64,000 nt of DNA, taken from assembly GCA_021234155.1 (NCBI GenBank), contig JAJEKV010000011.1, positions 20,354,677 through 20,418,676 on the forward strand, in the 5' to 3' direction. A program made the translations under genes and the position numbers. This stretch comes from Isoetes taiwanensis (taxonomy: Eukaryota > Streptophyta > Lycopodiopsida > Isoetales > Isoetaceae). Below, piece after piece: positions 8,504 to 25,092 of the stretch. Under the pieces are notes generated by a model. That model was not told the DNA's origin. It saw nothing but the letters and a program-made list of their open reading frames with translations, and did no database searches. Positions within the stretch are counted from its first letter, which is position 1. Each line of letters begins with the position of its first letter.

Positions 8504-11500
8504 ACAGGTTGGAGACGGTTGCAACATAAGAGCTAGTTACGGCACTTGTGAAGCTCATACCGTTGTAGGAGATGTCAAGTACTCTCACAACACTGGCTCA
8601 AAATACTAAGAGCTGTGTAGTCTCCTTTATTGCATACGCTCAAAGTACTAGAGCTATGTTTTATCTGGAGCTTTATGCATAGCGTCCAGACTTTATTTAA
8701 GGCAGACTTTCCTTGGATATTTATGGTCACCTAGACATTGGCCATTACATGCACATCTTGGCTAGGGTCAACAAAATTGATGATAGTAATTGACGGACTT
8801 GTCGAGGGCGGAATGCTCCCTTGCCTTGCATACTGCAATGAGTATGGCAAGAAAAATAATTTGGAGACCTTGGCTATATGCTTAGGCTTTGTTGAACAAA
8901 ATTGACAAAAACATGAAAAATGGCTTAATGCCATACAAAATTAATAAGTATAATTTTGACCTTTAAATTTTTCATGTCAATCATGTAAATTGGTTTAGGG
9001 CATGGGCCAAACGACCTTTGGTTGCTACCAACCCAGGTGGTTGCTACCAATCCGGAAGATTCGGATATGGCAAACAAAGCTCCGGATCTCCGGTTTTATG
9101 CTCATTGCTCATCTTTGATGAAGCCGGAAGATTCTATCACGACCGATACAAAGCCACACAAAGAACACATATCAGGTGTGTCTTACATTCTATTCTACTT
9201 AAGTAAATCCTCTAGTTATGGAGTAGGAAATCCCGAAAAAAAAACTTTGAAGAATAAAGCTTCATAAGAAAGCTGCAGATCACATTTAGGTCGGATTTCA
9301 GAAATCGTTTTCTGACATAGCTAATCTCGTCAAAACTTGACTGTTTTTTTCATGAAAAGATAGAGCGTATTGTGCCGTTTCGAAACATATAATTAATAAA
9401 AACAGAGCTCTGTGCTAAGAGCTATACCTGTTTTTGTAGGGGCTGTCATTTTATGGCAGCAAGTACTTATCTTCCATTTTTTACAAGCTTAGACTTAAAA
9501 TTTGATGGAGATGCACCTAAGATGAAATATAGACTTAAGAAAGGGGCTTCTTTTGCTTCTATTCTCAAGAAGTTTGGTTGCTTATATCTCTTACTATCGT
9601 CAGTTAACTAACAAATCATGTAGCTTTACATATGATTTTCAATGCAAACGGTGCTAAGCTATGGGCTTGGAGCAAAAGCCAGCTTTGGCACTCTTTATCA
9701 AGATTGAAACTATCTTACAGATCCGATTTTAAGATCAATGGTAGTTCTTAAAATAATGATCTAATTTGAGAACTTGGAAACTACCCAAATAAGGCGTAAT
9801 GTAAATACATGCTTGAAATAATGTTTCTTAGAATGCAAATGCATAACTGAGATAATTCATTGATAGGCTAAATTATTCTTGAACTAGTTATGTTCTACTT
9901 TGTATATCTCCTGGGTTATGGAGTAGAAAATCCTAGAAAGAAACTTTGAAGCAAAAGTTTCATACTAAAACTATGAGATTTCATTAGGTCGGATTTCAGA
10001 AATCGTTTTCTGACATAGCAAATCTCTTCAAAACTTGACTGTTTTTCCTTGAGAGGATAGAGCATATCATGCCGTTTCGAAACATATAATTAATAAAAAA
10101 ATCTAATCTTGTGCTAAGAGTTATGGCAGTTTAAATGCGGGCTGCTATTTCATGGCAGCAAATACTTATTCTTCATTTTGACATGCTTAGACTTAAAATT
10201 TCGAGAGAGATGCACCTAAGTCAAAATGTAGACTCAAAAAGGAGCTTTTTGCTTCTATTCTTGAGAAGTTTGGTTGCTTATATCTCTTGCTATTGTCATT
10301 TAGATAACAAACTATGTAGCTCTCCGTCTACTTTTTTGGAGGCTATCAGTAATTTTGATTATACTATTATATTTTGAACTGCAATTTTTGGGATTTAAGA
10401 AAAATCTCAAGTTTTAATTCCATTTCTCTTTCTTGTTAACGTTTACTCAGGGCAAAAGGATACAATTGGTGATCAGTGATAAACTGAGAGACCCAATGTA
10501 CCTTTTGGCCCTTGCATCGTTAATCGGATTATCGCTAACGTTTGCATGATTGGTCGCAGTATGGGCTCTCTCCTCCAATTGTCTCTATTTTGCAAACCGG
10601 GTTGGTGTTAACGTGGAAGGTTATGGAATGACGCAAAAAATGTAATTGTATACTATGCACTTTGTATGTTATTGTCTAAACTATGCAATTTCAATTCAAT
10701 AATAGTGCATTTTTGCAATTTACTCGATATTACTTTATGTTTTCGCTTAAAATTTTGCTACAACAACTTTGCATTAAGGTTACATGGTTTTGGGGCTTGA
10801 GAAATCAGCCTTCTACCAGGTTGCCTTGAATGTTAAGTGTTGAATTATGTTTATGAATATTTTGCAACTACTTTTCATTGAGAATACATGGTTTTGGGGC
10901 TTGAGAAATCAGTCCCTCTACCGTGTAGCCTTAATGGAAAGATATACTTTCAATAATCTTTTGACGTTGAAAGGAAAAACTTGTTTATTTGAAAATAATG
11001 AAACAAAACTTAGGACAAGTATTGAGCTTATTTAGTATTCTTGTTGGACTCATTTGGTTTAGGGCCCGGGTAGTGCCGGACAGAATTTCTCTAGCTTCCT
11101 GTTAAGTGACCAAGTTAGGAGTATGGATTTGGCTAGATTAGACCCTAGGCAAAGGAAAGTATATATCTTTGAAACATCGTTATCATATTCAAGGATATGA
11201 AACTCTATCCTTTTGAGTCCACCGAATTAATTGAACACAAGACACCTCTCGTGATTTATTGAACATTATGTTTTCCATTAGCACTTTGCTCTACCATTAC
11301 ATTGGCTATTACTTATTTGCTACTTACTTATCTGTTTTTGCTATTTACTTATGCATTGGGACATTTTAAAAAATGACAAGTCACGAGCCACGTAATGATG
11401 ACGATTTCTATGGTTTATGAACATTAAAAACTGGGCTTCTTGAAACATGAGCATGACCATAAAGGTATGAATATCTGCTATGAGATTTATCTTTTATCGT

Positions 11501-11625
11501 TTAACATTGTAACTATTTTACGTGTAACGTAGGGTCCTAGCGAGAATGCTAGGTACCCTACGCTACCTAACAATATACTAAATTTTCTTTTAGGACCCTA
11601 CATCCTGCGGTGGGAGGTAGGTTGC
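8504..11625 (+). mobile_element. Non-autonomous PLE unit 2 of tandem array
   Basis: Near-identical to unit 1 end to end, including the internal 0.7-kb duplication, the internal AAAGTATATAT (about 11157-11167) and the hairpin 3' end (11529-11625). Differences are mostly one to three bases and cluster next to CAG, CTG or CCG words. High similarity suggests recent duplication or ongoing homogenisation. It shares the absence of ORF1 and RT. Confidence 0.8.
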
Positions 11626-11656
11626 TATATATATATATAAAATATAAATATATATA
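11626..11656. repeat. TA-rich joint between PLE units 2 and 3
   Basis: TATATATATATAAAATATAAATATATATA, like the other joints in the array. Confidence 0.8.
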
Positions 11657-15131
<3,475 letters not shown>

Positions 15132-16663
15132 ACTAACTTCTCGCTAGGATCTAATCTAGCAGAATTTCTTACTCCAAACACTAACTCTCCGTAGAGCTTG
15201 AGATTTTGTCTACCCTGGCGTTACCCAGGCCCAAACCATATTCCCTAGCAAGTGTAGTGTTCTATTTTAGCAAATGTTTTATTTTAGCAAAAAATACAAC
15301 TTATATCATGATTCACATGCTCTACTCTCTAAGATCTTATGCACAAGAACAGCTTAGCGAGGACCAAATTCTTAGCCCCATGCTAAGCTAGACCCATACG
15401 AAGATCTATGCCATCCTCAGAATGCAAGTTAACTCTGAGCAACATGCTCTTTCATAATTAGTCTTATGTACAAAACTAGCTCAATGAGGACCAGATTTTC
15501 AAGCCCCAAACCAAACCATTCCCATACACGGACCTATATTATTATTAGTAATAATAAATGCGAGTATGAGCTCTCAACTCTTTTGTACCGTGATCCCATG
15601 TACAAGATCAGCTCAATGAGAACCAAATTTTTAGCTCCAAACCAAGCTAATCCCATAAATAGACCTATATACTCCATATTCAGCAAGAAAAACAAGCAAA
15701 TTATTCTTATGCAATGTGGGAAATCTTGATAAATACTTAAATTATGGAATTTTTCATATGGTGACCCATTTATAATATTCGAGCATCACTTAGACTTAGA
15801 GTTTGAGTTTTAGCCATATACTAAAACAAAACTCCAATTGTATTTCCATGGGATTATCAAAAGGACGATTTACAAGCCTCATACAAAAAGACAAGATGCA
15901 CAACCGATGTCATGATGTGAGGAAGAAGATATACTTCTTGAGTTTTACTATCCAAATTTTATATGTAAACCGTGTTCTTGAATATCAAGACAAAAATCTA
16001 GAACGCTTCTGAGTCGCTTCTAAAGGCAAAATTTCTCAAGACACTTTTATCCAAAATCAGCAAAGGAAAAGTGAAGGTATCACCACAATGTTTCAAAGAC
16101 AAAGCGCAATTCCATAGTACCATAATCACATAATCACCATCTAAACATTTAAAAGATGAGTTCCACATGTTACCCGCAGCCAAAACCAAGGTTGCATGTT
16201 AGCCTGATAAGGGTAAATGCAAAGCGGCCGTCGGCCGTAAGCAAAGAAGAACTCGGTTTTATCCTTTTCTTTAAGTGCAAAATAGATTTAAGTAAAGCTC
16301 AAACTTAATCTTTACATCACCATTTCGGTCCGCACTATTCAAACATTAAATTCAGCCACAAAAAACGTTCCCAAAACAAAGAATTTTTGGTTTTATGTAC
16401 CAAGTTTCTTTGTGCACATGTTGTTTTCAAATGAGTAGACCATCACAAAGTAAAACAAGTCTTGTATCGACTTTTCTCATGAGCATTAGGCCATGTGACA
16501 GATTAAAATAGCAAATGAAACCTCTTTTTTGAAGCGCCTCCAAGCTTGAAGTTCCACCATCACCGAAAAGAAAGATCAAACCTTCCCAAGTTGTCATAGA
16601 GAGGTTCGCCTTGATCAGCCAAGGCATTTGTTTTCATTGTGGCAAAATGATAACACACCCTAC

Positions 16664-16792
16664 GAATCACATTTGAGGCCCGAAAATTTTTGGCCCTACC
16701 ATCCAATCCATTGTCCTACTTAACTCCAAAATCACTTCTCCGATTCTTATTCTTTTGCTCCAGGGACGACCTGCTCCTTTCTTAGGCCCCAT
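16664..16792 (-). CDS. PLE ORF1 first exon remnant (GRP motif)
   Basis: Minus-strand frame starting M-G-P-K-K-G-A-G-R-P-W-S-K, colinear with the M-T-P-Q-K-K-R-G-G-G-R-P-P-G-A-K start at 3715. Three bases are missing at the GRPPG core, and the frame closes after about 42 codons, without the acidic tail. It is a remnant of the AT-hook-like exon. It confirms the minus-strand orientation of the surrounding PLE copy. No function can be assigned. Confidence 0.5.
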
Positions 16793-16924
16793 GAGCGCCA
16801 AATATGCTTCCCACCAGTTTTCTTTGGGCGGATAGTTTAGGAAAGCAAGGAATGAAACACAACAAAGTTCCTGTTACCAAAAGAACTTACGTCCATTTTT
16901 TGACCATATTCCCATGCATGCCTC

Positions 16925-17115
16925 ATTAAGAGGCCAAAGAATTTAATATCAAATATTCCCCCTTTTTGCACAACACATAAAGAGGCCAAGAATTTAATAT
17001 CACACATTCCCCTTTTCTACGTACCACACATGTGGAGGCCAAGTCAATTAATGCACATTATTTCCTTTTCTACGTACTACACATACAAAGGCCAAAGCAA
17101 TTAATGCATATTATT
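16925..17115. repeat. ~60-bp degenerate tandem repeat, about four copies
   Basis: The phrase AAGAGGCCAAAGAATTTAAT...ATTCCCC..TTTTCTACGTACCACACAT recurs near 16928, 16979, 17034 and 17088 with increasing divergence. It lies inside the inverted PLE 5' region, on the promoter side of its first exon. Confidence 0.65.
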
Positions 17116-17504
17116 CCATAAGGTCATATGTCCCCCTATGTATTTAAATTAACTTAGCTTATTCCCCTACCTAGCAAAATTGGGTGTGGTCAAGGGAATA
17201 TTACATCCATAGTGTACCCCATGGTCCACAACCATATTGTCATGAAAGATCTTCCAATCCTTTTGGGCAGACATCTACAAGTTAGTTACCACATATTGTA
17301 AGGTGGAAAATTTACTAACCTTTTACTCTCCTTTTTATTTTTCCTTTTAGGAGTACAAGATGTTCTTCATTGTTATAAGCAAAGCTGCCATATGTCATAG
17401 CTCAGCCCTATTTGATCAACTGAACATTAGCAACCTAGCAAAGTGAAATATCATGCTGCACAATCATGGAGTGCAACCATTCACAACCTTTTATATAGAT
17501 ATAT

Positions 17505-17658
<154 letters not shown>

Positions 17659-17659
17659 A

Positions 17660-17690
17660 CGAAGTGCCGGCCATGCCGGGCAAATGAGAA
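17660..17690 (-). other. GC-rich hairpin, candidate Helitron 3' end
   Basis: On the minus strand GCCCGGCATGGCCGGCAC can fold into a short GC-rich hairpin directly beside the (TA)n array, downstream of the minus-strand Helitron helicase. Helitrons end in such a hairpin followed by CTRR. I do not see a clear CTRR here, so the call is tentative. Confidence 0.25.
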
Positions 17691-18039
17691 GAGCGTAAAA
17701 AAATAAAAATAATATTGAGATTATGTGTGCTCGACAATGCCAGGCAATTGAGGTTGTGTATTCAGCAAGTGCAATGAAAGAAAGTGAAAATACTGTTGAA
17801 ATGACATTGTGTTAAAAGGAAAGTCAAACTCATTGGATGGAACGTGATTTTGGCGTTGTATAGTGAAGTTCTGCATATGGCTTATAAACAAACGCGACTC
17901 TTCAATGCCTCACTAAACAAAATTTTGATCAAGGCCTTCTATTGTAAGAGTGAAAATGCACTATACAATGGGATTAAATACTTCCTTGTATACAACATTT
18001 GCCGTGATAATGTATGTCCATCTCGATTGCCTCCGTGTT
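17691..18039. other. Stretch without recognised gene
   Basis: Moderately AT-rich sequence between the hairpin and the helicase end. The 67-codon plus frame at 17844-18047 has no family signature. It probably belongs to the Helitron 3' flank. Confidence 0.35.
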
Positions 18040-19400
18040 GTTTATAAGAACCTTTATTCTATCGTGGCTTTGGACTCTTGACATAGCCACATAAAGTCGC
18101 CCATGAGAAAATATCGGATTAGGTAAGTACAAACCAACTCGCCCATGGTTTGCCCTTGTGCCTTGTTGATCGTCATAGCAAATGCTGGTCGGATTGGAAA
18201 TTGCGCCTCAAATTGAAATGGCAATTCTCAAATCAGAGGGGTTTAGAGGAATCCTAGGTATAAAAACTCTTGATCCCACATTCTTTCCAACCGACCACCC
18301 CTAAGATCAATTACCTTATTTCCCAAGTGGCGATAATTAGACGCTGCCATTGAGAAGACCTAGACGATTTGAGATGGATCGACACGATTACAATCATGCC
18401 CTCCTTCAAGACTAACTTATGTTGAGGCATACCACTTGATTCAGAGTGTTCAAGAACTCAATTGATATGTGTCGATCTCCTCATCATCGATGCAACGATC
18501 AGCACTTAGACATATCTTTGATTCTCCGTAGCATGTCCGCAACTTTCATATTGATCTCATCTACATCATCATTTAGTGGTGTAAGAATGGCACGCTTTGT
18601 CCAATATTCCACATTGTTAAAGTTGTGCTCGATATTTGATATGTTACTTTAATAAGGTCATCTACATTTTGGGAGTTCAAGCACATTTCATCGGGCAACC
18701 TTACGTGAATCAACCCCAATGTCATCAAAAGTTGTCTCACGGCCATCTCCAAGTCTCAAGACCCAACCAGAAACAAATGGCCGCCTTTCTCGATTTTCTC
18801 CAATTAGTCCCATCACTCTCATGTTGATTGTTAACCGGTGCACCTTTGACGTTGGTCCATAGGGTGTGACCTCGCTGAGCGTCGCATCAACTATCTCAGG
18901 CACGGCTACCCTTCTAACAACCGGCAAAACTTGCCGAAAAGTCTCCTCCAAGCACAATGGGGATACCACCAAATGGCTTGTCACAACCTTTAAGGAATCG
19001 CAATGTTCTATCCAATGTCTCAAACACATGCCTATGCATCATAGGGGCCTCATCCCAAATAATTAAGCTCGCTTTCCTTATCGCTTTTGCAATGTCATCC
19101 CCACTAATTAATACTACACATCGCAGATTCATGCATATTGATTGAATCCTAAACCGGAGTGTGTCAGTGCGACCACCTTTTAGTAATGTTGATGCTATCC
19201 CCCGATTTAAGCAACAGCTAAAGGCAATCTTTCCTCTTGCTCGCAAATATGCCAGATTGCATTGTAGAGATACGCCTTTCCCTGCTCCACCAGCCCATCT
19301 ATAAAGAACACACCGCCCCCCCTCGCATAACACACTCCACAATGACACGATCAAAGATTTCACGCTGATCCGCATTTAAGCGCGCCACGCATTTATCGAT
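18040..19400 (-). pseudogene. Helitron helicase domain (Pif1-like), frameshifted
   Basis: Pif1-like 5'-3' helicase half of a RepHel transposase, which unwinds DNA during rolling-circle transposition. On the minus strand, in N-to-C order: a degraded Walker A (..GGAGKG.. near 19285), SLIIWDEAPM as Walker B (near 19050), GGDFRQVLPVV (near 18930), and the C-terminal PAFAMTINKAQGQTMGEL block (near 18160) followed by FLMGDFMWLCQESK (near 18080). The pieces lie in different frames with stops between them, and the Walker A threonine is replaced by Gly. The copy is inactive as read. The Rep half lies upstream at 20.1-22.1 kb. Confident as to family. Confidence 0.85.
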
Positions 19401-20099
19401 TTGACGCAAGGCCCTCATAAAAATATTCTTCTTCGCAAGGAAGGACGAAGTCATCTCTTCTTCTCGTAGGTACGCCAAAAACCAAATTGAGCCATAGACT
19501 TTCCAAGATCCCTCATGTGCATCTCAATCTCACGGAAGCTTTCTTTGTACAACACATCATTGGCTTCTAAATTGTCATTCCCTCAGAGCTCTTCTCATCT
19601 CATGCAAATAATCCTCCACCATATAGTCCTCATCTCCATCCACAGTCCTTTGCATTATCGGTGTTACAATTGAGTAGCAGGGTGGCAAACATGTGTCGCA
19701 ATTTTTGACTCGCCATGTGGTCGCCTCTTGCAAGCATGCAAGCCATTCATTGTCATCATCCCAACAATACCACGGACCGTTTGCTTCTTTAAACGGAGCA
19801 CATATGACCATCTACCATCTTCGTGATCATCAAAGCTAGTAGGGCCGGGACCTTTGTTAGAAGCATGCGCAGTAGAAACGCTCACCCTCACCCGGTGTAA
19901 CAAAAGTACATACGCCAATAGTCTTGAGCTTTTGTACACGGGCTTCTTTCAACCCAGCTTTTAGAAGATGCATCCCATGTAAACTTCTGGGAAAGTCGTG
20001 GTATAGCAAGGCACGCGGCCTCTCGCTAAGCACCACTTGCATTCATTTCAAAGAACTTAGTCGAGTTGTCGCAAAGATTCTTGTTCTTGATCTCCTCCA

Positions 20100-22150
20100 A
20101 TGACATACCATCATTGAAGCAAACAGCTTGCTCACCGTAAGTGTAATCGCAAAGCCTTTGTATGCTTGGCTTCGCTTGTTGAAACCATAGCCAAGAATCC
20201 TCCAGCCAGGACTTTGGGCAGAGTAATAGCGAGCATTCAGAAATTGTTCAACTTCATTCGCCTACAAAAGGGATGCAAATATTCTATTAGTACTTGGAGC
20301 ATAACCGGTGGATGCACCTTCTAGATGTCGTGGTCTCCCCTCCAAAGATGTAAGAAATCATGTCCCTGGTCCTTTGTACACATATTTATACAAATACTTC
20401 ACGATCCGAGATCAAGACATATCTCCACATTGATGTGGCACTTGAAATAAGATGTCAACCATGGATTATATGGAACAACCCATCGATTGTCCAAACCATT
20501 CTCGGCCTACATAGCAATAATATTTAGCACTATGAGCATTGTTAAAATTGAAGGAGAGACGAATGCTACAATCTTTAATCTACGCACTTCCTCACTTAAT
20601 CGGGCACGCCCACGGGCGATACAAAGGGTAGCCTTTGTTGACTATTGTAGCCGGGCACCACTCTCGAGGAAAGCGCTTTGAGCATTTTCCATCCTTCATG
20701 CATTTCGATTCGGTCGGTCTTCCCACATGGACCATGCATCATTAAACGCTGCGATGCCCATGAAGTTCGATGGCAACTTTCGCCGAATTTCTCGACACAC
20801 TATCTTGTCAAAAATCCTCCGGGTCCTCGGGTTTGTCGGCATGGTCAAGGATAATAAGCATGTGCACATGTGGAAGACCTCTTTTCTGAAATTCAATGAC
20901 ATGGACTTTGCCAATGAGCTTTCAAAAATCTGCTCAACGGCCAAGAGTTCCAACAACCTTTTTTTCTTCATCTCAAACACCCTTGCTATCAAATCGGGCG
21001 ATCGTAAGGCTGTCCGCCTGGTAGTAATTCTCTTTGCACCTCTTCCCAATTTGAATTAGTCACATCGCTATAAATAAATCGCTTCCCTAATGCACGCATT
21101 ATAGCCATAGCATCCTCGATACAACCGGGCGATATAACGCGAGAACCAACATAGGAGCTTGGAAGTATGACCTTGCGACAATAGTGGAAGCATCATCGCC
21201 AATATGATCCATAATTCCTTGCACGGATTCTACAACTATATCCCTCCGACGGGTCTCATGATATTGCGTAGACGATTCTCGCTCCATCTTGGCAAACATG
21301 TCACATATGTATTCGCGGAAAAGTCTCCCTACTGGTATGAAGTGGAGATGTACCACTATCTTCTCGCTAATAGAGATGGTAATTGTAGAAGTCCATGATT
21401 GTCACATGTTGTTCTCTGCACCCCGCCTATGCTCCTTTGAATCCCCTGATGCCACCCATCGGTTCCCTTCGAACATCAAGACATAGTGCAAAGGATCATA
21501 TGATGAATGTAGCGCACTTATCCTTTGTAATGGTCCGCTTTAGAGTGTGCAAGATAATGTCACGCTGCCCATCACATGGTCTACTACTATCCGGCATAAG
21601 CACCGCAACCTCACTTTCCATAGGAGCATTCCACCGCCTTCTTGTTGGGTTGTTGACATCACATGATGGTATGCGAACCTAAGATCCATCATTGAAATTG
21701 CCCCATAGCTGCCAGGTTGTCAGATTAAAAATCTTCACAAATGGATTAATCTCAAACATCATTTGTTGTATTCGGCCGCATGATGTCATCGCATCCCCTC
21801 GTGTTCTCACATCATTCAACTCCTCATACCAGGTTTTCCTATGCTCCAACCGGTTCTCAAACCCATCCATGATGTATATCCGGGCTTAACTTAGGTTGTT
21901 CTTGTGGCCCGTGCAATAATGATCCCATCCTATGACACGGCCTTCCATTCACTGAAAGCAATATGCCCTCCATGGGCATTGGCAAAGTCTTCATCAACAC
22001 GCATACCTAAGGATGCAAAGGAGAACATGTTGTTGTATTTTCTAATATTGGTCCGAAATAGTTTGACATCGATCATCATCTCCCAAACACAATCCTCTAA
22101 GCCAGCTTGAAGTTCGGGAAAATGCGCCAATTGAATTTGGCCTTTACCAC
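20100..22150 (-). pseudogene. Helitron Rep (HUH/Y2) domain, frameshifted
   Basis: Rolling-circle replication initiator half of a Helitron. Minus-strand pieces in order: FRTNIRKYNNMFSFASLG (near 22040), ESVQGIMDHIGDDAS (near 21220), RSPDLIARVFEMKKKRLLEL (near 20985), the HUH site GLPHVHMLIILD (HVH at 20862-20870), DFDKIVCREI, a CMKDGKCSKRFPRE zinc-binding block (near 20680), KYLYKYVYKGPG containing the paired catalytic tyrosines (about 20365-20405), and FLNARYYSAQSPGWRILGY (near 20220). All catalytic motifs remain recognisable, but at least five frame changes separate them. Either the copy is old or the sequence has indel errors. Upstream parts continue to about 22.2 kb. Confidence 0.88.
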
Positions 22151-23143
22151 AACATGCCTCCTCTCAGACGCCCAATGCTTTGCAAAGACATCCCTCACAC
22201 TCAACATCCATTACCCTCAAGTCGATCCGGCTGGTAGATCCATGGTCCAAGCAGCCCCAGAAGGCGGGGTTTAGGATCTTCCCGCCGCCCTTTGACGGCG
22301 CTGTTTTAAACTTTGCCATACGCCGCTATGTAAACGCCTTCTTCCGCGCTTGGGGTCTCCCGCCCCGGGGTGTCTTGTAACGGCGGATGGTTAGCAATAT
22401 GTTGTGGAGTGTCATACATTCTGGTCTTCCAACACCTCTCGTTGTGGTGGAGTTGCAAAGTCATCGCCATGTGACAAATTGCCATCCGAACTGCGGTATT
22501 CCCCGCCGAAGAGTGCATCGGCCGCATAGCAACCGAGGAGCTCGAGGGATTGCATGACCCTATAAAATACAGCTTGACAATGTTAGAACATGTATGCCGT
22601 TAGTATGCTAAAGATATCTATTATACTCTACAAATACCTTCCGCGCGAGGTTTTGGGTTGGGAACCCAACTTCGACGCTTCGCTTGAGGTGCCTATATAC
22701 ATCTCGCTTGGTGTCACCGTCTGCGGTTGGTGTCGCCGCCGGAGGTCGGATAGAAGCTCTAGATGGTGTCGTTGTTTGTGCTACAACACTTACCCCTCGT
22801 GACATGTTAAATGATGTCAAGCTCGGCGACAAACACTCAAAAGCATACTACAAAATGGCAAAGCATTGCGTATATACCTTCAAAGATTCATTGCATGTCA
22901 GATTGCACGTGCCTCGCATACCGCCTCCTAGACTTTGCAATTCTTCGCGATGCAAACGCCTTTTCCTTTGTGTCCGACTTTCATTTGGAGGAGTTACGAC
23001 GGCGGGTTAGTCACCACATTTGAGGAGTGATGTTGTTTGATGATTAATGCACTTGGCTTGACATGGTGGAAGTAGTATCAATTACGCCATATGGCATCAA
23101 AGACGCTGTTACTTCACCACTTGAGTCACCCCACTTTGAAAGT
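22151..23143. other. Helitron upstream region, no recognised gene
   Basis: Contains GC-rich palindromic stretches near 22256-22340 (GGCGGG..CCCGCC, GACGGCGC) and a first, diverged copy (22915-23005) of the TTTGCAATTCTTCGC..CCTTTTCCTTTGTGTC block that is duplicated further on. Frames are short on both strands. It is probably the 5' part of the Helitron or captured sequence. Confidence 0.35.
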
Positions 23144-23990
23144 TCCACTTGGCTAGATGTGTTAATAGTCACATCAACTGCACCTTCCGGTGTCGATAGT
23201 TTTGTTACCGCCACCTCGTACACCGGGTTGAGGTGCCTTCAGTCTCGAAAAGCCCTCTGAATTTCACGCGTGCTTGCATACCGCCCTAGACTTTGCAATT
23301 CTTCAGTCGGTGCAAACGCCTTTTCCTTTGTGTCCCGACTTTCATTTGGAGGAGTTATGTAGGATGGGTTGCTTGCCACCTCCGGTAGGCGAGGGTTGTT
23401 TTTGGAAACCTCGCTACTTTTGATTGGCTTGAGTTCCAATCGTCATAGGTGTTGGCACGGTGGTCACTCCCCGCAAAGGTTCATAGAACACAACATTTGA
23501 AGAGTGTTGAGTACACCCAATCATCGAGTGAATATAATACATACCTTCTCCACACGATGCATTTTCCACTTGGCTATATGTGTTAATAGTCACATCAACC
23601 GCACCTTCCGGGTGTCGAGAGTTGTGTTACGCCACCACCTCGTACACCGGGTTGAGGTGCCTTCACCCTCAGCCCTCTCAATTTCACGCCTTGCATACCG
23701 CCTCCTAGACTTTGCAATTCTTCGCTTGCAAACGCCTTTTCCTTTGTGTCCGACTTTCATTTGGAGGAGTTATGTAGGATGGGTTGCTTGCCACCTCCCG
23801 AGGCGTGACGGTTTTTTTGGAAACCCTCGCTACTTTTGATTGGCTTGGAGTTCCATTCGGCCGAGGTGTTGGCACGGGGTGGTCACTCCCAAATGTTCAT
23901 AAAACACAACATTTGAAGAGTGTGGAGTACAAACCAATCATCGAGTGGATATAATACATACCTTCTCCACACGATGCATTTTGAATACCA
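23144..23990. repeat. ~423-bp direct duplication
   Basis: TTCCACTTGGCTAGATGTGT...CGTACACCGGGTTGAGGTGC...ATACCGCC..TAGACTTTGC...CTTTCATTTGGAGGAGTTATG...ACAACATTTGAAGAGTGT...CTTCTCCACACGATGCATTTT occurs twice in tandem (from 23144 and from 23567). Differences are mostly small indels. A third, partial copy lies at 22915-23005. Confidence 0.8.
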
Positions 23991-24256
23991 CTCTCCAAGC
24001 ATATGGACTTAGCAATTGGCTCCATTTTATCGTGCAATTGCTTCCTCTTACGAATTGGTTCATCTCGTGTAGTAGCATAGAACGGGCTACTTTCCATGTT
24101 AGGTGTCACCACACCCCCTTGGGCAATGTCTACTGTGGTAATAGTATCCTCGAGCCCTTCTTCCCCGTAAGGTGGAGCGGGTACACCGCCTTTTTCCACG
24201 CCTCCCATTAAGTCACTCCACGTTCAAGTTCCTACACAAACAAACATTTGTGCAAA
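23991..24256. other. Stretch without recognised gene
   Basis: Continues from the duplication with short frames on both strands, the longest being minus-strand 23897-24208. No family signature seen. Confidence 0.3.
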
Positions 24257-24953
24257 CTACCATTGAGTGAAACGTATTGCACGCCTTGTACACAACTCAA
24301 GTACATGCGATTGTAAAAGCTTGGCAACTTCAATTAATGTGAGCATCATATCCTTTCGAAGAAAATCTATAGACATGCAATGACGTAGATGGTTGGAGGC
24401 AAGCAATATAACTCGTAGAATGGAGCTGAGAAATACAACCCAGAATACATCACTATTTAATGAAGTAGTCAAAGTCAAAGCCACATATGGACTCCCATTG
24501 CTACAAAGTGGAACAAACATCATAAACATAGATTCCCACTTGGCTTTTAGTTTCATTGTCCTAGGCCTAATAATTATCCGCCACGCTTGATGCGCAAATC
24601 GGAATGGTCGACCCTCTCCAACGACAATCCACTTGGCTCGGGCCGAGGTACTTCTCCCCCTTCTTGTGCCCCTTTGCGACAATGACCTCCCATGGTTTTG
24701 CATCCAAGTCAAGCTCACAACTTCGCTTCTTTAGATAAGCGGAGAGCTTGTCCCTAAAACGGGGTCTATAACTCCGTATGGACTTGAGCACCTTAAAGAC
24801 AACCCCATTGCAAAGGCCAATGTGGTACCTTCCACTATCATCACTCATCACGCCTAATCGCCACCGCGACGCTATCCATCCGTACAACCATGGTTCCAAG
24901 TGGTTAAATTTAAAGGATTGGTAAAGCAAAACCGATGTGCATAAACTTAACAA
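24257..24953 (-). CDS. Unrecognised coding-like remnant in Helitron region
   Basis: Two overlapping minus-strand frames (24257-24718 and 24567-24953) look like one coding region with a frame change near 24600-24700. Readable parts include RPRFRDKLSAYLKKRSCELDLDA and KPWEVIVAKGHKKGEKYLGP, protein-like and lysine-rich. I do not recognise the family. The position upstream of Rep on the same strand means it could be an accessory Helitron ORF or a captured host exon. Confidence 0.3.
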
Positions 24954-25092
24954 ATCGGGAACTCATGTGCATAAACTTAACACCTTTTTATTTAAAGTAA
25001 ACGGCGTTTACATGAGAAGGGGCAAAATTCAGCATTGCTTTGAACAACATCCGCTTGTGGACACTAACTTAAACAGACTCAAAATGGCCAAA

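Noticed and set aside
16900-17120. CRISPR-like spacing in the 60-bp repeats
   Set aside because: Repeats are degenerate, spacers are not unique, and this is a plant nuclear context.
18446-19145. Plus-strand frames across 18.4-22.1 kb
   Set aside because: They are antisense shadows of the minus-strand Helitron, whose motifs are clear on the other strand.
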